Part shown: piece by piece, positions 19,624 through 29,800 of the stretch
How positions within the stretch are numbered: position 1 is the first letter of the stretch
How the letters are laid out: each line of letters opens with the position of its first letter
Source: an uncultured Lachnospiraceae bacterium
GTDB lineage: Bacteria; Bacillota; Clostridia; Lachnospirales; Lachnospiraceae
NCBI GenBank assembly: GCA_944383545.1
Contig: CALWPY010000012.1
Coordinates: forward strand, 1-60,781
Reading direction: 5' to 3'
DNA length: 60,781 nucleotides
Made by a program: the position numbers and the translations under genes
Notes under the pieces: model-generated
Database searches by the model: none
The model's input: the letters and a program-made list of their open reading frames with translations, nothing else
Told to the model about the DNA's origin: nothing

Positions 19624-21579
19624 TTATTTTGAAATATAAGGCTGTGCCGTACTTCCCGGTGCAGGACTTCCCTTTGGAACAATAACTATCTGAATTGCTT
19701 CAAGTCTTCTGCTTAAGCCTGATGTTCCTGCTGACTGACCATTCTTTGCCCAGTCAAGCCAGCCGTAAGTCTGTGCGTGAACTCTGTAATAAATATCATA
19801 TTCATTTGCCATTTGTCCCGTGAGTTTAATTTCTATAGCCTCAAGGCGTTTGGACTGACCGCTCGTTCCACTCATCGCACCATTTGACACCCAGTTCTGC
19901 CAACCGTCTCTCTGTACATGGGTCCTGTATGTAATGCCACCCGAAACTCCTGTATATCCCAGATTTATCCTTATTCCTTCAAGTCTCTTTGACTCATTAA
20001 ATGTTCCGCTTACAGAGCCATCATACACATAACTCTGCCAGCCGTAAGACTGTACATGTGTTGAATAATTTACACTGCCTGCTGTGGAAGTATTATCAGC
20101 AGACTTGCCGTATTCCACGTAAGAATATCCGATGAGCCCATCCGGTTTACTGCCTTTTTTCACAACAACTATCTGTATGGCTTCCAGACGTTTGGACTGA
20201 CCGCTCGTTCCTGCAGGCTCACCATTCTTTGCCCATCCGAGCCATCCATAGGTCTGTGCATGGACTCTGTAATAAACATCATATAAGGCAGCATTAGTTC
20301 CTGTTAATTCAATACAAATAGCTTCCAGACGTTTGGCCTGGCCACTCGTTCCACTCATCGCACCATTTGACACCCAGTTCTGCCAACCTTCTCTCTGTAC
20401 ATGGGTTTTATACCTTATTCCGACATCGGTACCGGAAATATTACTCAGAGAAATACAGATTCCTTCGAGACGTTTGGACTGACCGCTTGTTCCACTTGTA
20501 TTTCCGTTGGAAACCCATGACTGCCATCCGTAGCTTTGCACATGAGTACTATATGATACATTTATATTTGGAGTAGTTACATTTGTAACTATGGCCGTTG
20601 AACCGTTGTAGTCAGAAGAAGACATAGGATATGCCTTATGGAAAGATGACGTATTATATTCATCTATCCTCTTATGGTAATATGCAAAAATCTGATTTGA
20701 AGACCCTTTGAGGAAAAACTCTTTATGAGAATTAGTATCCAAATCATAAGTAGCATCCACATTATAATAAAGATTTCCTATTTTTACTATATTCCATCCA
20801 TGGTCCTCACTCGGAATAACCCTTACTGACATGCCAAGCTCCCTGCAGAGCCTGTAATATGCCGTAGCTATTCCCTGACATACGACATTCTTATTAATAA
20901 GTGCATTATATGTTGAATATCTTGAATACGTATAATCATATGAAATATTATTTGTTAAGTATTCATAAACCTTTACAGCTTTTGTATATTCATTTGCATT
21001 ATAAAGCCCCTTTAAATCACCGGTAGTAAGAAGTCTCGTTACCTCCCTGTCCACCGCTGCTTCCTCAGCCGCATTCGTAAAATAAAGCAAATCAATGTAA
21101 TAGATAATATAATTATCATATTGTCTATAATATCCGTTCAGTGCTCTGTAATGCCAGTAAAGATAATCTCCTTCATCCGGAAAGGCAGTTTCTTCAAATA
21201 GTTTACTTCTGATTTGGTTATAAACATCCATTCCGTCGGCACCGTTAGTATTATAAACAGTAAACTCTACATAACTGTCTCTTGCAACCATACGCTTACG
21301 AAGATACTCAGTTGCATCACTGATACTGTAACATATTCCTGCATCAACTGAAGTATTATTCTCATTTATAGAATATGCATCCGTTGAATTTTCATTATCT
21401 GAAGGCAGTGAAAGGCCACTTACTTCCTCGTATGAGTCTCCATACAAATGATTGTAGTCAGTAAAATTACCACTGTTCTCATATTCCTCAGCACTTACTC
21501 TATTATCCGTAAGAATCACCTGCGAAACAATAAGCATTAACCCTATAAACACACTCAATATTTTCTTACTTATTCTCAT
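19624..21579 (-). CDS. Secreted transglutaminase-like protein with six ChW repeats
   Basis: A 651-aa exported protein: signal peptide (about 1-30, ending RVSA), then a transglutaminase-like cysteine domain with a probable triad C234 (VVCQGIATAYY), H260 (SEDHGWNIV) and D275 (YYNVDATYD). From about residue 341 there are six clostridial hydrophobic-W (ChW) repeats of about 46 residues (GW...G.SGTSGQSKRLEAI). They fall into two sets of three. ChW repeats are extracellular modules of Clostridia, proposed to bind surface polymers or form cellulosome-like assemblies. The catalytic domain may cut or cross-link peptides in the wall; the substrate is unknown. The neighbouring amidase shares the same array, so the pair probably acts at the same surface. 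Confidence 0.85.
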   Translation of the reverse strand: MRISKKILSVFIGLMLIVSQVILTDNRVSAEEYENSGNFTDYNHLYGDSYEEVSGLSLPSDNENSTDAYSINENNTSVDAGICYSISDATEYLRKRMVARDSYVEFTVYNTNGADGMDVYNQIRSKLFEETAFPDEGDYLYWHYRALNGYYRQYDNYIIYYIDLLYFTNAAEEAAVDREVTRLLTTGDLKGLYNANEYTKAVKVYEYLTNNISYDYTYSRYSTYNALINKNVVCQGIATAYYRLCRELGMSVRVIPSEDHGWNIVKIGNLYYNVDATYDLDTNSHKEFFLKGSSNQIFAYYHKRIDEYNTSSFHKAYPMSSSDYNGSTAIVTNVTTPNINVSYSTHVQSYGWQSWVSNGNTSGTSGQSKRLEGICISLSNISGTDVGIRYKTHVQREGWQNWVSNGAMSGTSGQAKRLEAICIELTGTNAALYDVYYRVHAQTYGWLGWAKNGEPAGTSGQSKRLEAIQIVVVKKGSKPDGLIGYSYVEYGKSADNTSTAGSVNYSTHVQSYGWQSYVYDGSVSGTFNESKRLEGIRINLGYTGVSGGITYRTHVQRDGWQNWVSNGAMSGTSGQSKRLEAIEIKLTGQMANEYDIYYRVHAQTYGWLDWAKNGQSAGTSGLSRRLEAIQIVIVPKGSPAPGSTAQPYISK

Positions 21580-21616
21580 TTATTTTCCCCCCTATTAAAT
21601 AAAATTTTAAATAAAT

Positions 21617-23782
21617 TTAATTACTAATATAAGGTCTTGCCGTACTGCCCGGTGCTGCTCCGCCCTTTGGCACAAGCACAATCTGAATAGCTTCAAGGCG
21701 TTTGGAAAGGCCGGAAGTTCCGGCAGTCTGACCGTTCTTTGCCCAGTCAAGCCAACCATAAGTCTGACAGTGAACTCTGTAATATACATCATACTGATTA
21801 GCAAGCTCACCGCTTAAGTTTATTTCAATAGCTTCAAGTCTCTTGGACTGACCTGTTGTACCTGCGGCCTGTCCGTTTGACACCCAGCCATGCCAGCCGT
21901 CTCTCTGTACATGTACTCTGTATGAAATATCTCCTGATATTCCTGAAGTATTTGTAATGGTTATGGCCTCAAGGCGCTTGGAACTGCCTACTGTTCCACT
22001 TGAAGCACCATCGGATACGACACCCTGCCATCCTATGCCCTGAACATGAGTAGCATATTGTACCTTTACAGTATTTCCATTGCCGGAGGTGTTTCCATCC
22101 GGCATACCGCCTGTTATTCCCGGTGCCGCACTGCCTTTGGCTACCAGAACTATCTGTATAGCTTCAAGTCGTTTTGACTCCCCTTCTGTTCCTGCTGTTT
22201 CACCATTTTTTGCCCAGCCGAGCCAGCCGTATGTTTGTGCATGAACTCTGTAATATATATCATATTTTTCTGCCATTTCACCGGTAAGATTTATTCTTAT
22301 TGCCTCAAGTCTCTTTGACTGTCCGCTTGTTCCCGACAGCTTTCCGTCAGAAACCCAATTCTGCCATCCATAGGTCTGTACATGTGTCTGATATGTAATG
22401 CTTCCAGAAACACCTGTATTATTATATATTTTAATTGCTTCAAGTCTCTTTGACTGTCCGTTAGTTCCGCTCGTATTACCGTCAGCCGTTATTGTCTGCC
22501 ATCCATAATTTTGAACATGAGTCTGGTACAAAACATTTGAATCTGCTGATATATTTGAATTTTCATAATATGAGCCGCTTGTGCTTCCCGGTGCCGCTCC
22601 ACCCTTTGACACAAGTTTAACCTGTAATCCTCCCAGTTCATAACCATAATATGTTGTTCCGGCAGGCGCACCATTCTTTGCCCAGCCAAGCCATTTATTT
22701 TCATTTATGGAATATACTCTGTAATATATGTCATATTTATTTGCCAAATCTCCTGAAAGGCTTATTTTTATAGCTTCTATAGGCAGACTCTCTCCTACCG
22801 TACCTGCAACTGAGCCGTTTGACTGAGTTTTTGTCCATCCTCGTCCCAATATAAATGTACTGTAATTTACAGAGCCTGATACACCATTATTGTTTACATT
22901 AATCTTTACTGCCTGAATATTATTAGCATAATCCTTCGCTCCTGCAATAAGCCCCTCCGGCATTGTTGCAATCCATCCGAGTCCCGATACATGCGGAGTC
23001 ACTTCAATATTGGCATTTCCCGCAGGTGCTTGATTTTTCTTTACAAGATTAAAATACTTTGCTATTGCTTCAGCATCTGACTGGCCTATTCTTGTAAGAG
23101 TTGCAGAATCATTGAGCAACGCCGCATCATGAGAGTTATTTACATAGCCATGCTCAATAAGCACACTTGGAAAACCATAATTTACCGCTCTTCTTAAAAC
23201 CCCAAGATAATCAGAGTTGAAATTAGAATTCGACCTCCTCGTAACTACTCCTCTATTAGGAAAACCAATATTCTGAAGTCCTGTCAGAATATCTTCCGCA
23301 AGCTGCTTTTCATTAGAATTAAATGGTGTGTTAACTGATATGTATACCTCAGAGCCACTGGGACTGTTTCCCGGCTGTGCTATTGTCGAATTACAGTGAA
23401 AGCTCACATAGAGGTCACAATCAACAGAATCCGCATATGCAAGTCTGTTAATCAGACATGTATCATTTCTGTTTACAGACTCTCCAAGGCACTCACCATT
23501 TGTAGTCATATATACCGTTACATTTGCATATTGTGAAAGATAATCCCTGCATGCTCTTGCTATGGCATAATTTGCATCTGTTTCATTACATCCCGTCACT
23601 CTGTTATAAGCTCCACCGTGTACATAATCATGTCCGGGGTCAAGCACGACAACAACAGGATCAGAAGATGAGGCAGAAACCTCACCCGCAGTCTCAGATG
23701 TGTTTGATATAACTATTGTCATAACAATAAATAAACTAAGTAGTATTGCAACAAATCTTTTACTTATGCTTCCTAATCTCAT
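21617..23782 (-). CDS. N-acetylmuramoyl-L-alanine amidase with nine ChW repeats
   Basis: A 721-aa secreted cell-wall hydrolase. A signal peptide (about 1-35) precedes an Amidase_3 catalytic domain (about 42-245) with zinc ligands H51 (VLDPGHD), E67 (CNETDAN) and H129 (SFHCNS) and catalytic E210 (VLIEHGYVNN). The rest is nine ChW repeats; the first three are degenerate and the last six match the consensus closely. It cleaves the lactyl-L-alanine bond of peptidoglycan. Each third repeat ends in V.KG.APG, giving an A-B-C periodicity shared with the neighbouring transglutaminase-like protein. The 37-base gap after its stop suggests the two are co-transcribed. Confidence 0.9.
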   Translation of the reverse strand: MRLGSISKRFVAILLSLFIVMTIVISNTSETAGEVSASSSDPVVVVLDPGHDYVHGGAYNRVTGCNETDANYAIARACRDYLSQYANVTVYMTTNGECLGESVNRNDTCLINRLAYADSVDCDLYVSFHCNSTIAQPGNSPSGSEVYISVNTPFNSNEKQLAEDILTGLQNIGFPNRGVVTRRSNSNFNSDYLGVLRRAVNYGFPSVLIEHGYVNNSHDAALLNDSATLTRIGQSDAEAIAKYFNLVKKNQAPAGNANIEVTPHVSGLGWIATMPEGLIAGAKDYANNIQAVKINVNNNGVSGSVNYSTFILGRGWTKTQSNGSVAGTVGESLPIEAIKISLSGDLANKYDIYYRVYSINENKWLGWAKNGAPAGTTYYGYELGGLQVKLVSKGGAAPGSTSGSYYENSNISADSNVLYQTHVQNYGWQTITADGNTSGTNGQSKRLEAIKIYNNTGVSGSITYQTHVQTYGWQNWVSDGKLSGTSGQSKRLEAIRINLTGEMAEKYDIYYRVHAQTYGWLGWAKNGETAGTEGESKRLEAIQIVLVAKGSAAPGITGGMPDGNTSGNGNTVKVQYATHVQGIGWQGVVSDGASSGTVGSSKRLEAITITNTSGISGDISYRVHVQRDGWHGWVSNGQAAGTTGQSKRLEAIEINLSGELANQYDVYYRVHCQTYGWLDWAKNGQTAGTSGLSKRLEAIQIVLVPKGGAAPGSTARPYISN

Positions 23783-23837
23783 TATTCTTCATTCCTCTTT
23801 TGTTTTTTATACAATCCTATACAATTATTAATATAAC

Positions 23838-23864
23838 AAAAAAACCTGTGATTTTCCACAGGTT
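23838..23864 (-). terminator. Terminator of the first two-component operon
   Basis: Arms AACCTGTG and CACAGGTT (6-base loop) are followed by a run of T on the minus strand, 39 bases past the histidine kinase stop. Confidence 0.85.
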
Positions 23865-23902
23865 ATTAAAGTTTATTTCACATTAAATTATGAATTTTTT
23901 AT

Positions 23903-24973
23903 TTAATAGCTTTCGCCTTTATCATATATCGGCAATTTAACAATAAATTTAGTTCCTTTTCCGAGAGTGCTTTCTATTTCTATATTGGCACCACATAAAT
24001 CAAGTATCTTTTTTACCAGTGTCATCCCCAGGCCATTACCCTGCGACGCCCTTGAAGTATCGCTCTGATAAAACTTTTCAAAAATCCTCGTCTTTGCGGT
24101 TTCAGACATTCCTATTCCGTTGTCCTCAACATATACCTTTACATTATATTTGTTGTCTATAAGCTTTACTTTAACAGTACCGCCCTGAACTGAAAACTTA
24201 ACTGCATTTGAAATAAGATTAAGCCATACATTATAAAGCAGGTCTTCGTCACCATAATATGTTACGGCATCTAAATCTATATCCAAATCAAGCTCTTTCT
24301 CGCTCCACGCTTCTTCAAAAGTAAGTATAATTCTCCTTATCTGTTCGTCCAGACTGAAATCAGTACGGTTAATTCTCATCGTTTCATTTTCCAGTCTTGA
24401 AATCATGAGAATATTTCCCGTAAGATTTGTAAGACGTTTGGAATTATATAATATGCTTTCAATATATTCTTTTTTTTCATCATTGCTTAAGGTATCGTCC
24501 TGAAGCAGCATGGCATAGCCTTCGATTGCGGCAATAGGTGTTTTAAACTCATGAGATACATCTGCAACGAAATCACTCCTCAGGGTTTCTATTGTCCCAA
24601 GCTCCTTAACCATATAATTGAAGTTTTCATAAAGCTGCTCTATCTCTTCAATATTCACGGCTTTATCGGGATTTATCCTTACATCAAAATTTCCCTGAGC
24701 CACCTCTTTTGTAGCTTTGTTCATAGTTATAATTGTCCGTATAAATTCACGTCCGATTCTATAAATGGCTATTGTGGCATAAACAGTGCATATGATAAAC
24801 CATGAAAGCATTATGGCAAGTCCGCCTGTCTGTTCCCTGCCAAACGGTATAAAAAGTCTCAGAACAAAAACCACAATGATTGAAGTAAGCATTGCCATTA
24901 CAAATACAGATATTAATTTTAAAACATAAAAGAAAGTTATCTTATGCCTTGAATCCGAAAAATGTTTAAACAC
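23903..24973 (-). CDS. Sensor histidine kinase (OmpR-type system)
   Basis: A 356-aa membrane kinase. It has two N-terminal membrane segments (about 17-42 and 52-72) with only about 10 residues between them, so it lacks a large extracellular sensor. A HAMP-like region (about 75-125) leads to the HisKA domain with H141 (DVSHEFKTPIAAIEGY) and the HATPase_c domain with N (NLISNAVKFS), G1 (DNGIGM) and G2 (GNGLGMTLV) boxes. The GTG start overlaps the response-regulator stop by 8 bases, so the pair is translationally coupled. The short extracytoplasmic loop suggests intramembrane or envelope-stress sensing; the signal is unknown. Confidence 0.92.
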   Translation of the reverse strand: MFKHFSDSRHKITFFYVLKLISVFVMAMLTSIIVVFVLRLFIPFGREQTGGLAIMLSWFIICTVYATIAIYRIGREFIRTIITMNKATKEVAQGNFDVRINPDKAVNIEEIEQLYENFNYMVKELGTIETLRSDFVADVSHEFKTPIAAIEGYAMLLQDDTLSNDEKKEYIESILYNSKRLTNLTGNILMISRLENETMRINRTDFSLDEQIRRIILTFEEAWSEKELDLDIDLDAVTYYGDEDLLYNVWLNLISNAVKFSVQGGTVKVKLIDNKYNVKVYVEDNGIGMSETAKTRIFEKFYQSDTSRASQGNGLGMTLVKKILDLCGANIEIESTLGKGTKFIVKLPIYDKGESY

Positions 24974-25643
24974 TCTTCCTTACCACCTTATATCCCAGTC
25001 CTCTTACCGTAACAATTTCAAAATCCTTCAAATCCCTGAATTTATCCCTGAGTCTGTTTATATGCACATCTACAGTCCTTGCATCTGATGCAGAATCAAT
25101 ACCCCATATGTCATCCATAAGCTGTTGACGTGTAAATATCCTGCCTGGTGATGAAATGAGCTTGAATAAAAGCATGAATTCCTTCTGCGGAAGTATTTCC
25201 TTACCCCCATCCCAGTATACTGTCATGGAATCATATTCAAGTGTCACTGAGCCAAAGGTCTGTTTTCTTTCATTTATCATTTTTGCCCTTCTTAAAAGAG
25301 CATTTACTCTCAGTAAAAGTTCATTAACATTTACAGGCTTTACCATGTAATCATCCGTTCCCAAAGCAAAGCCTTTTCTCATATCATCAAAGCTGTCCTT
25401 TGCCGTTATAAGCAGAATGGGGATATTATTTTCAGCCTCCCGAACTGCCTTAGTAAGCTCATAACCGTCCATATTCGGCATCATAATATCAGATATTATA
25501 AGGTCAATATATTCTCTGTCAAGTATTTTAAGCGCTTCTTCTCCATCAGAAGCAGAAAATGCAAGATATCCTTCTCTTGTAAGTACACGGCAGAAGAGCT
25601 GGCACAACTCCTTATCATCTTCCACAACAAGTATCTTAAACAT
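24966..25643 (-). CDS. Response regulator, OmpR/PhoB family
   Basis: A 225-aa DNA-binding regulator. The receiver domain has the acidic pocket (VVEDD) and phosphoacceptor D52 (IISDIMMPNMDG), with the conserved Lys in YMVKPVNV. The winged-helix effector domain occupies about 125-222 and ends TVRGLGYKVV. I start at ATG 25643 (MFKILVVEDD), 6 bases after GAGGAGG; the five extra upstream codons overlap that SD. Target genes are unknown; the adjacent wall proteins are candidates (inference). Confidence 0.93.
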   Translation of the reverse strand: MFKILVVEDDKELCQLFCRVLTREGYLAFSASDGEEALKILDREYIDLIISDIMMPNMDGYELTKAVREAENNIPILLITAKDSFDDMRKGFALGTDDYMVKPVNVNELLLRVNALLRRAKMINERKQTFGSVTLEYDSMTVYWDGGKEILPQKEFMLLFKLISSPGRIFTRQQLMDDIWGIDSASDARTVDVHINRLRDKFRDLKDFEIVTVRGLGYKVVRKSV

Positions 25644-25714
25644 AATAATCCTCCTCAATATCCTTTAATATCAGGATTGTACAACATATGATTAAAATAA
25701 ATATAAACTGTATA

Positions 25715-26224
25715 TTAATTATTATTTAAAATAGCCTTTTCTATGTATAAAAGAGTTTGTTCCACATCCAATCCGTCACACTCTACAACTATATGTGCAT
25801 ATTTCATATAAAGCGGCACTCGTGTTTCATATAAATCCTTAAGAGTTTCGCCCTTTCTCATGGAAATACCTCTGGTGAGAGGGTTTTTAATTCTTCTTTC
25901 CACCTCTTCAAAAGACAGGCTGAGATATATCACAGTGCTTATATCCCTTAAATGTTTCATGGCTAAGTCACCATACACCACGCTTCCTCCCGGAGCAATA
26001 ACTGTGCGGGAGACATTTACCCTGCTGTTTACATCATTTTCTATCTCGTTAAAACGCTCCTGTCCAAATTTATCTATAATTTCCTGAAGCTTCATATTCT
26101 GCTCTGTCTGAATCATAAGGTCCGTATCAAGGAAATTGTAATTTAAGTATTTGGCAAGCAAAACTCCCAAAGTACTTTTCCCGGAGCCCGGCATGCCTAT
26201 TAAAGTAATGTTATCTTTTACCAT
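25715..26224 (-). CDS. aroK: Shikimate kinase
   Basis: Phosphorylates shikimate in the chorismate pathway. The 169-aa protein has the P-loop GMPGSGKST (11-19), the shikimate-binding D in LDTD and the GGSVVY substrate loop, followed by a lid-type RG.S segment and the C-terminal R of LYETRVPLY. The family is firm, but isolated AroK-like genes can have diverged substrates and no other aro genes are nearby. Gaps are 43 bases to dtd upstream and 71 to the response regulator downstream, so the four genes may form one unit. Confidence 0.87.
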   Translation of the reverse strand: MVKDNITLIGMPGSGKSTLGVLLAKYLNYNFLDTDLMIQTEQNMKLQEIIDKFGQERFNEIENDVNSRVNVSRTVIAPGGSVVYGDLAMKHLRDISTVIYLSLSFEEVERRIKNPLTRGISMRKGETLKDLYETRVPLYMKYAHIVVECDGLDVEQTLLYIEKAILNNN

Positions 26225-26267
26225 TTTTTACCTCACAAATAAAATGCTGATTTTATGCAATCAGATA

Positions 26268-26717
26268 TCAGCAGATATCCCTGCTGTCAAGAACAATGGT
26301 AAATGGACCGTCATTTAAGAGCTCCACCTTCATCTCCGCACCAAAACTGCCTGTTTCCACGATATCTATATTCTTTTTACATTCATCAATTATATATTCA
26401 TAGAGTTCTTCTGCAAGCTTCGGATTTGCAGCATTTATAAATGAAGGTCTGTTTCCTTTTCTGCAGTCTGCATAAAGAGTAAACTGCGACACAATGAGAA
26501 GACTTCCTCCCACATCACTTAAAGAAAGATTGGTCTTTCCGTTCTCATCCTTAAAAATTCTCATATTAACCAGCTTCTTAATAAGCTTATCAGCTATCTC
26601 CCTTGTATCATTTTCTGCAACTCCCACAAGTACGAGAAATCCGTTTTTTATTTCCCCTGTTACACCTCCGTCAACTGTTACAGAAGCATGTGATACTCTT
26701 TGAATTACAAATTTCAT
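26268..26717 (-). CDS. dtd: D-aminoacyl-tRNA deacylase (Dtd)
   Basis: Hydrolyses D-amino acids (and mischarged Gly) from tRNA. The 149-aa protein has the typical start [17 protein letters not shown], the [17 protein letters not shown] catalytic motif and, near the C terminus, GPFTI in place of the more common GPVT. That substitution leaves the cross-subunit Gly-Pro pair intact. It starts a possible dtd-aroK-regulator-kinase unit. The terminator of the giant surface gene lies just upstream. Confidence 0.93.
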   Translation of the reverse strand: MKFVIQRVSHASVTVDGGVTGEIKNGFLVLVGVAENDTREIADKLIKKLVNMRIFKDENGKTNLSLSDVGGSLLIVSQFTLYADCRKGNRPSFINAANPKLAEELYEYIIDECKKNIDIVETGSFGAEMKVELLNDGPFTIVLDSRDIC

Positions 26718-26746
26718 AATTTACATTAATTCCTTTCAAATCACAT

Positions 26747-26793
26747 AATAAAGCCCGTCTCAGCGCCAATGGCATACTGCGGCGGGCTTTATT
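26747..26793 (-). terminator. Terminator of the giant surface protein gene
   Basis: AATAAAGCCCG (26747-26757) and CGGGCTTTATT (26783-26793) form an 11-bp stem around a 25-base GC-rich loop. It lies 9 bases after the stop of the surface protein gene. The weak T content after the stem makes it a moderate case. Confidence 0.65.
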
Positions 26794-26801
26794 ATTAGTA
26801 T

Positions 26802-29800
26802 TTATTTTTTATCATTTTTTCTTAATTTTACAAAGGCCATTGTTCCTCCTGCAAGAGACACCAGAAGCACAACACATATCAAAATAATTGGTTTATCATC
26901 ACTGGTCTTTACTGATGTTTCAGTGGTTGTCTCTGTGGTTGTCGAGGTTTCTGTTGAAGTCTCCGTTGAGGTTTCGGTCGAAGTATCTGTGGAAGTTTCA
27001 GTAGAGGTCTCTGTGGTTGTCGAGGTTTCTGTTGAAGTCTCCGTTGAGGTTTCGGTCGAAGTATCTGTGGAAGTTTCAGTAGAGGACTCTGTTGTCACTT
27101 CCGTAGTTACCTCTGTCGTATCTTCTGTGCTTTCTTCCGTAGAAGAAACTTCCAAATATCTGTTAAGTACAACTACCTCCGATTCACTGTCTCTTATAAT
27201 TACTCCCGTACCTCTGTCAGTTACGCTGACCAACTCATAATTCTCAGGTATACTATCCTGAAGTTCCGTAACACTGTACTTATATCCCTCAGGTATTCCT
27301 GAAACAGTTACCGATTCTCCCGCCTCAACCTTTACAGTTGCAATTCCGTTTGTAAATGTAACATTTCCAAAAGTACCGCTTACATTGTTATCATTTATAT
27401 CCTTCAATGTAATCTGAATACTGAAGGTTTCCTTAACTTCAGGTGTATTATTGCCATTTGAAAGTTCCTTGGTTATCTTAAGGCTTCCAAAATATTCCTT
27501 TGTAGTATTATTAAATACAACACTGCTTACATTTCCCTGTACCGCAGAAAAGCTAAGCGTCTCCTCGGAATATTCATATTTTGTAATGGTTTTATCTGCC
27601 TGAAGCTCATCCTGTGCATCAAGACTTACATTTACCTTTACTATATAATACGATACATCTTTCACTATATCAGTATAAGATTCGTCTAAAGCACCTTCGT
27701 ATATCTTATAGTAGAAGGTCTTACCTGCATCTTCTGCCGTATATTCAGCCTTAGTATCAAAGGTTATAGCTCCACCTGCTCCTGTGCTTCCGCTTGCAAA
27801 AGCTGTTCCTGACGGATTCGATGCAAGCCATTCTGCCTCTGACATTCCTGCATCTTTATCTGCTATATCCAGTTCATCTACGTTAAAATCAAAGCTGTAA
27901 CCCTGTAAATCATTTGTTCCATCGAGTTGCTTTTCTGCCGTAAATTCAAGCTCTGTTTCAGGCATGGAGTTATCAAATGCAATATTACTTAAATTATATG
28001 TTCCCGGAATTTCCGTTCCCTGAGCATTATATTTCTTTACCTCTTCCTCCGTGTCAACGGCTCCCGTAGTCTGGTTTCTTATAACAGAAACGGTTACGAT
28101 ATAATATGAGTCATCATAAACTATATCAGAATTAGTTCCCTCAGTCTCATAAATCTTATAGTAATATGTGCTTCCTATATCTGAAGCAGTATATTCTATA
28201 TAATAAAAGTTTGCCACTCCGTCATGTGTTGAAGAGGTTGCCGTAAAGTATGTTCCTCCTGCCTTATCACTATAGATGCCTCCGTTCAGAGTCTGCTCAA
28301 CAAAGTTAAATTCAAAGCTTCCTGCCTCTGCAAGCTTTTCGGTTGTTCCGTCTATGGTCTTCTTTAAGCTTACACCAAATGTAGTACTATATGATGTATT
28401 GCTAAATTCAGGTGTTCCGGTATATGACTGACCGGTATATCTTCCGTTATTTCCATTATAAGTATACTTATAAAGCACCTGATTTACTTCCAGAGCTGTG
28501 CCTTCCTGATTCTCCGATATTGCCGCCTTTAATACATAACAGGTGTCATCTTTTTCTATTCCGATATAAGCAGAATTCAAATCCGCCTCATATATCTTAT
28601 AATAATAAGTCTTGCCAATATCATCTGAATCATAATTTACTGCATTTGTAAATGATACACTTCCGTCAGGTAAATTTACACCCCTTGAAACATTTGTCGG
28701 ATTAGGGTAATCAGTAAGTATAGTATCCATACTAACATTTGCTTCATTTACCGTATCAACCGAAGTAAGCAAATCAACATTAAAGTTAAAGGTGAACTCA
28801 TCAAGGTCATCAGTACTACTGTCAAGCTTTTTATTGGCAGCAAACGTAAGCCTTCCCGTAAGCTCTGCCGGCTCATCATACCTGTTGGTTACTACGGCTT
28901 CCGATACTGTATTTACCTGAATAGTGCCTGTTCCTCCGTTAATCTGTACTAAAGTGTAATTAAGCGGTATTGTGTTTTCCGGCTCTGTAACACTGTAACT
29001 GTATCCCTCAGGTATTCCTGAAACAGTTACCGATTCTCCAGCCTCAACACTCAGCGTTGCAATTCCGTTTGTAAATGTTACATTTCCAAAGGTACCGCTT
29101 ACATTGTTACCATTTGTGTCCCTCAATGTAATCTGGATATTGAAGGTTTCTGTACTTTCAGGAGTATCACTGTCATTTGAAAGTGATTTTGTTATCTTAA
29201 GACTTCCATAGTTAACTGTGTTGTTAAATGTTATGTTATTCTCATCTGAGGCAGTCTGACCGTCTGTACCGTATTTAGTAACCGATACGTCCTTTGTAAT
29301 GCCTCCGGTTGCAGTATCACTGCCTACCTCAACTGCCACTATATAATAAGTATCATCATAGCTAAGCCCCTGCTGATTATCATTTATTTCTGATATCTTA
29401 TAATAATAAGTATTTCCGATGTCAGAAGCCGTATATTCTATGGCAGTAAATGCAGCCGTTCCGTCAGTTGTAGAAGAAACTGCCGTAAGGCTTATTCCAT
29501 CCTGTTTGTCACTGTAAATATTTCCGTTTAGAGACTGCTCCTTCAGTTCAAAACTGAAGCTGTTATAATTACCCAGCTTATCAGTTCCTCCGTCTATAGT
29601 CTTCTTTACATTAAGCACAAGACTTTCTGAGCTTGTAGTATTATTAAATACTGCACTGCTTACAGTTCCCTGTACTAAAGAAAAGCTAAGTGTCTCATCA
29701 GAATATTCATATTTTGTAAGTGTTTCTGTCACCTGCAAAGTATTACCGGTAAGCGCTACATCTGCCTTTAATATATAGTATGACTCATCCTTCTCAATAC

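Noticed and set aside
26923-27240. A Val/Ser/Glu-rich plus-strand open frame.
   Set aside because: It is the antisense of the Thr/Ser/Glu stalk repeats; no SD or start context.
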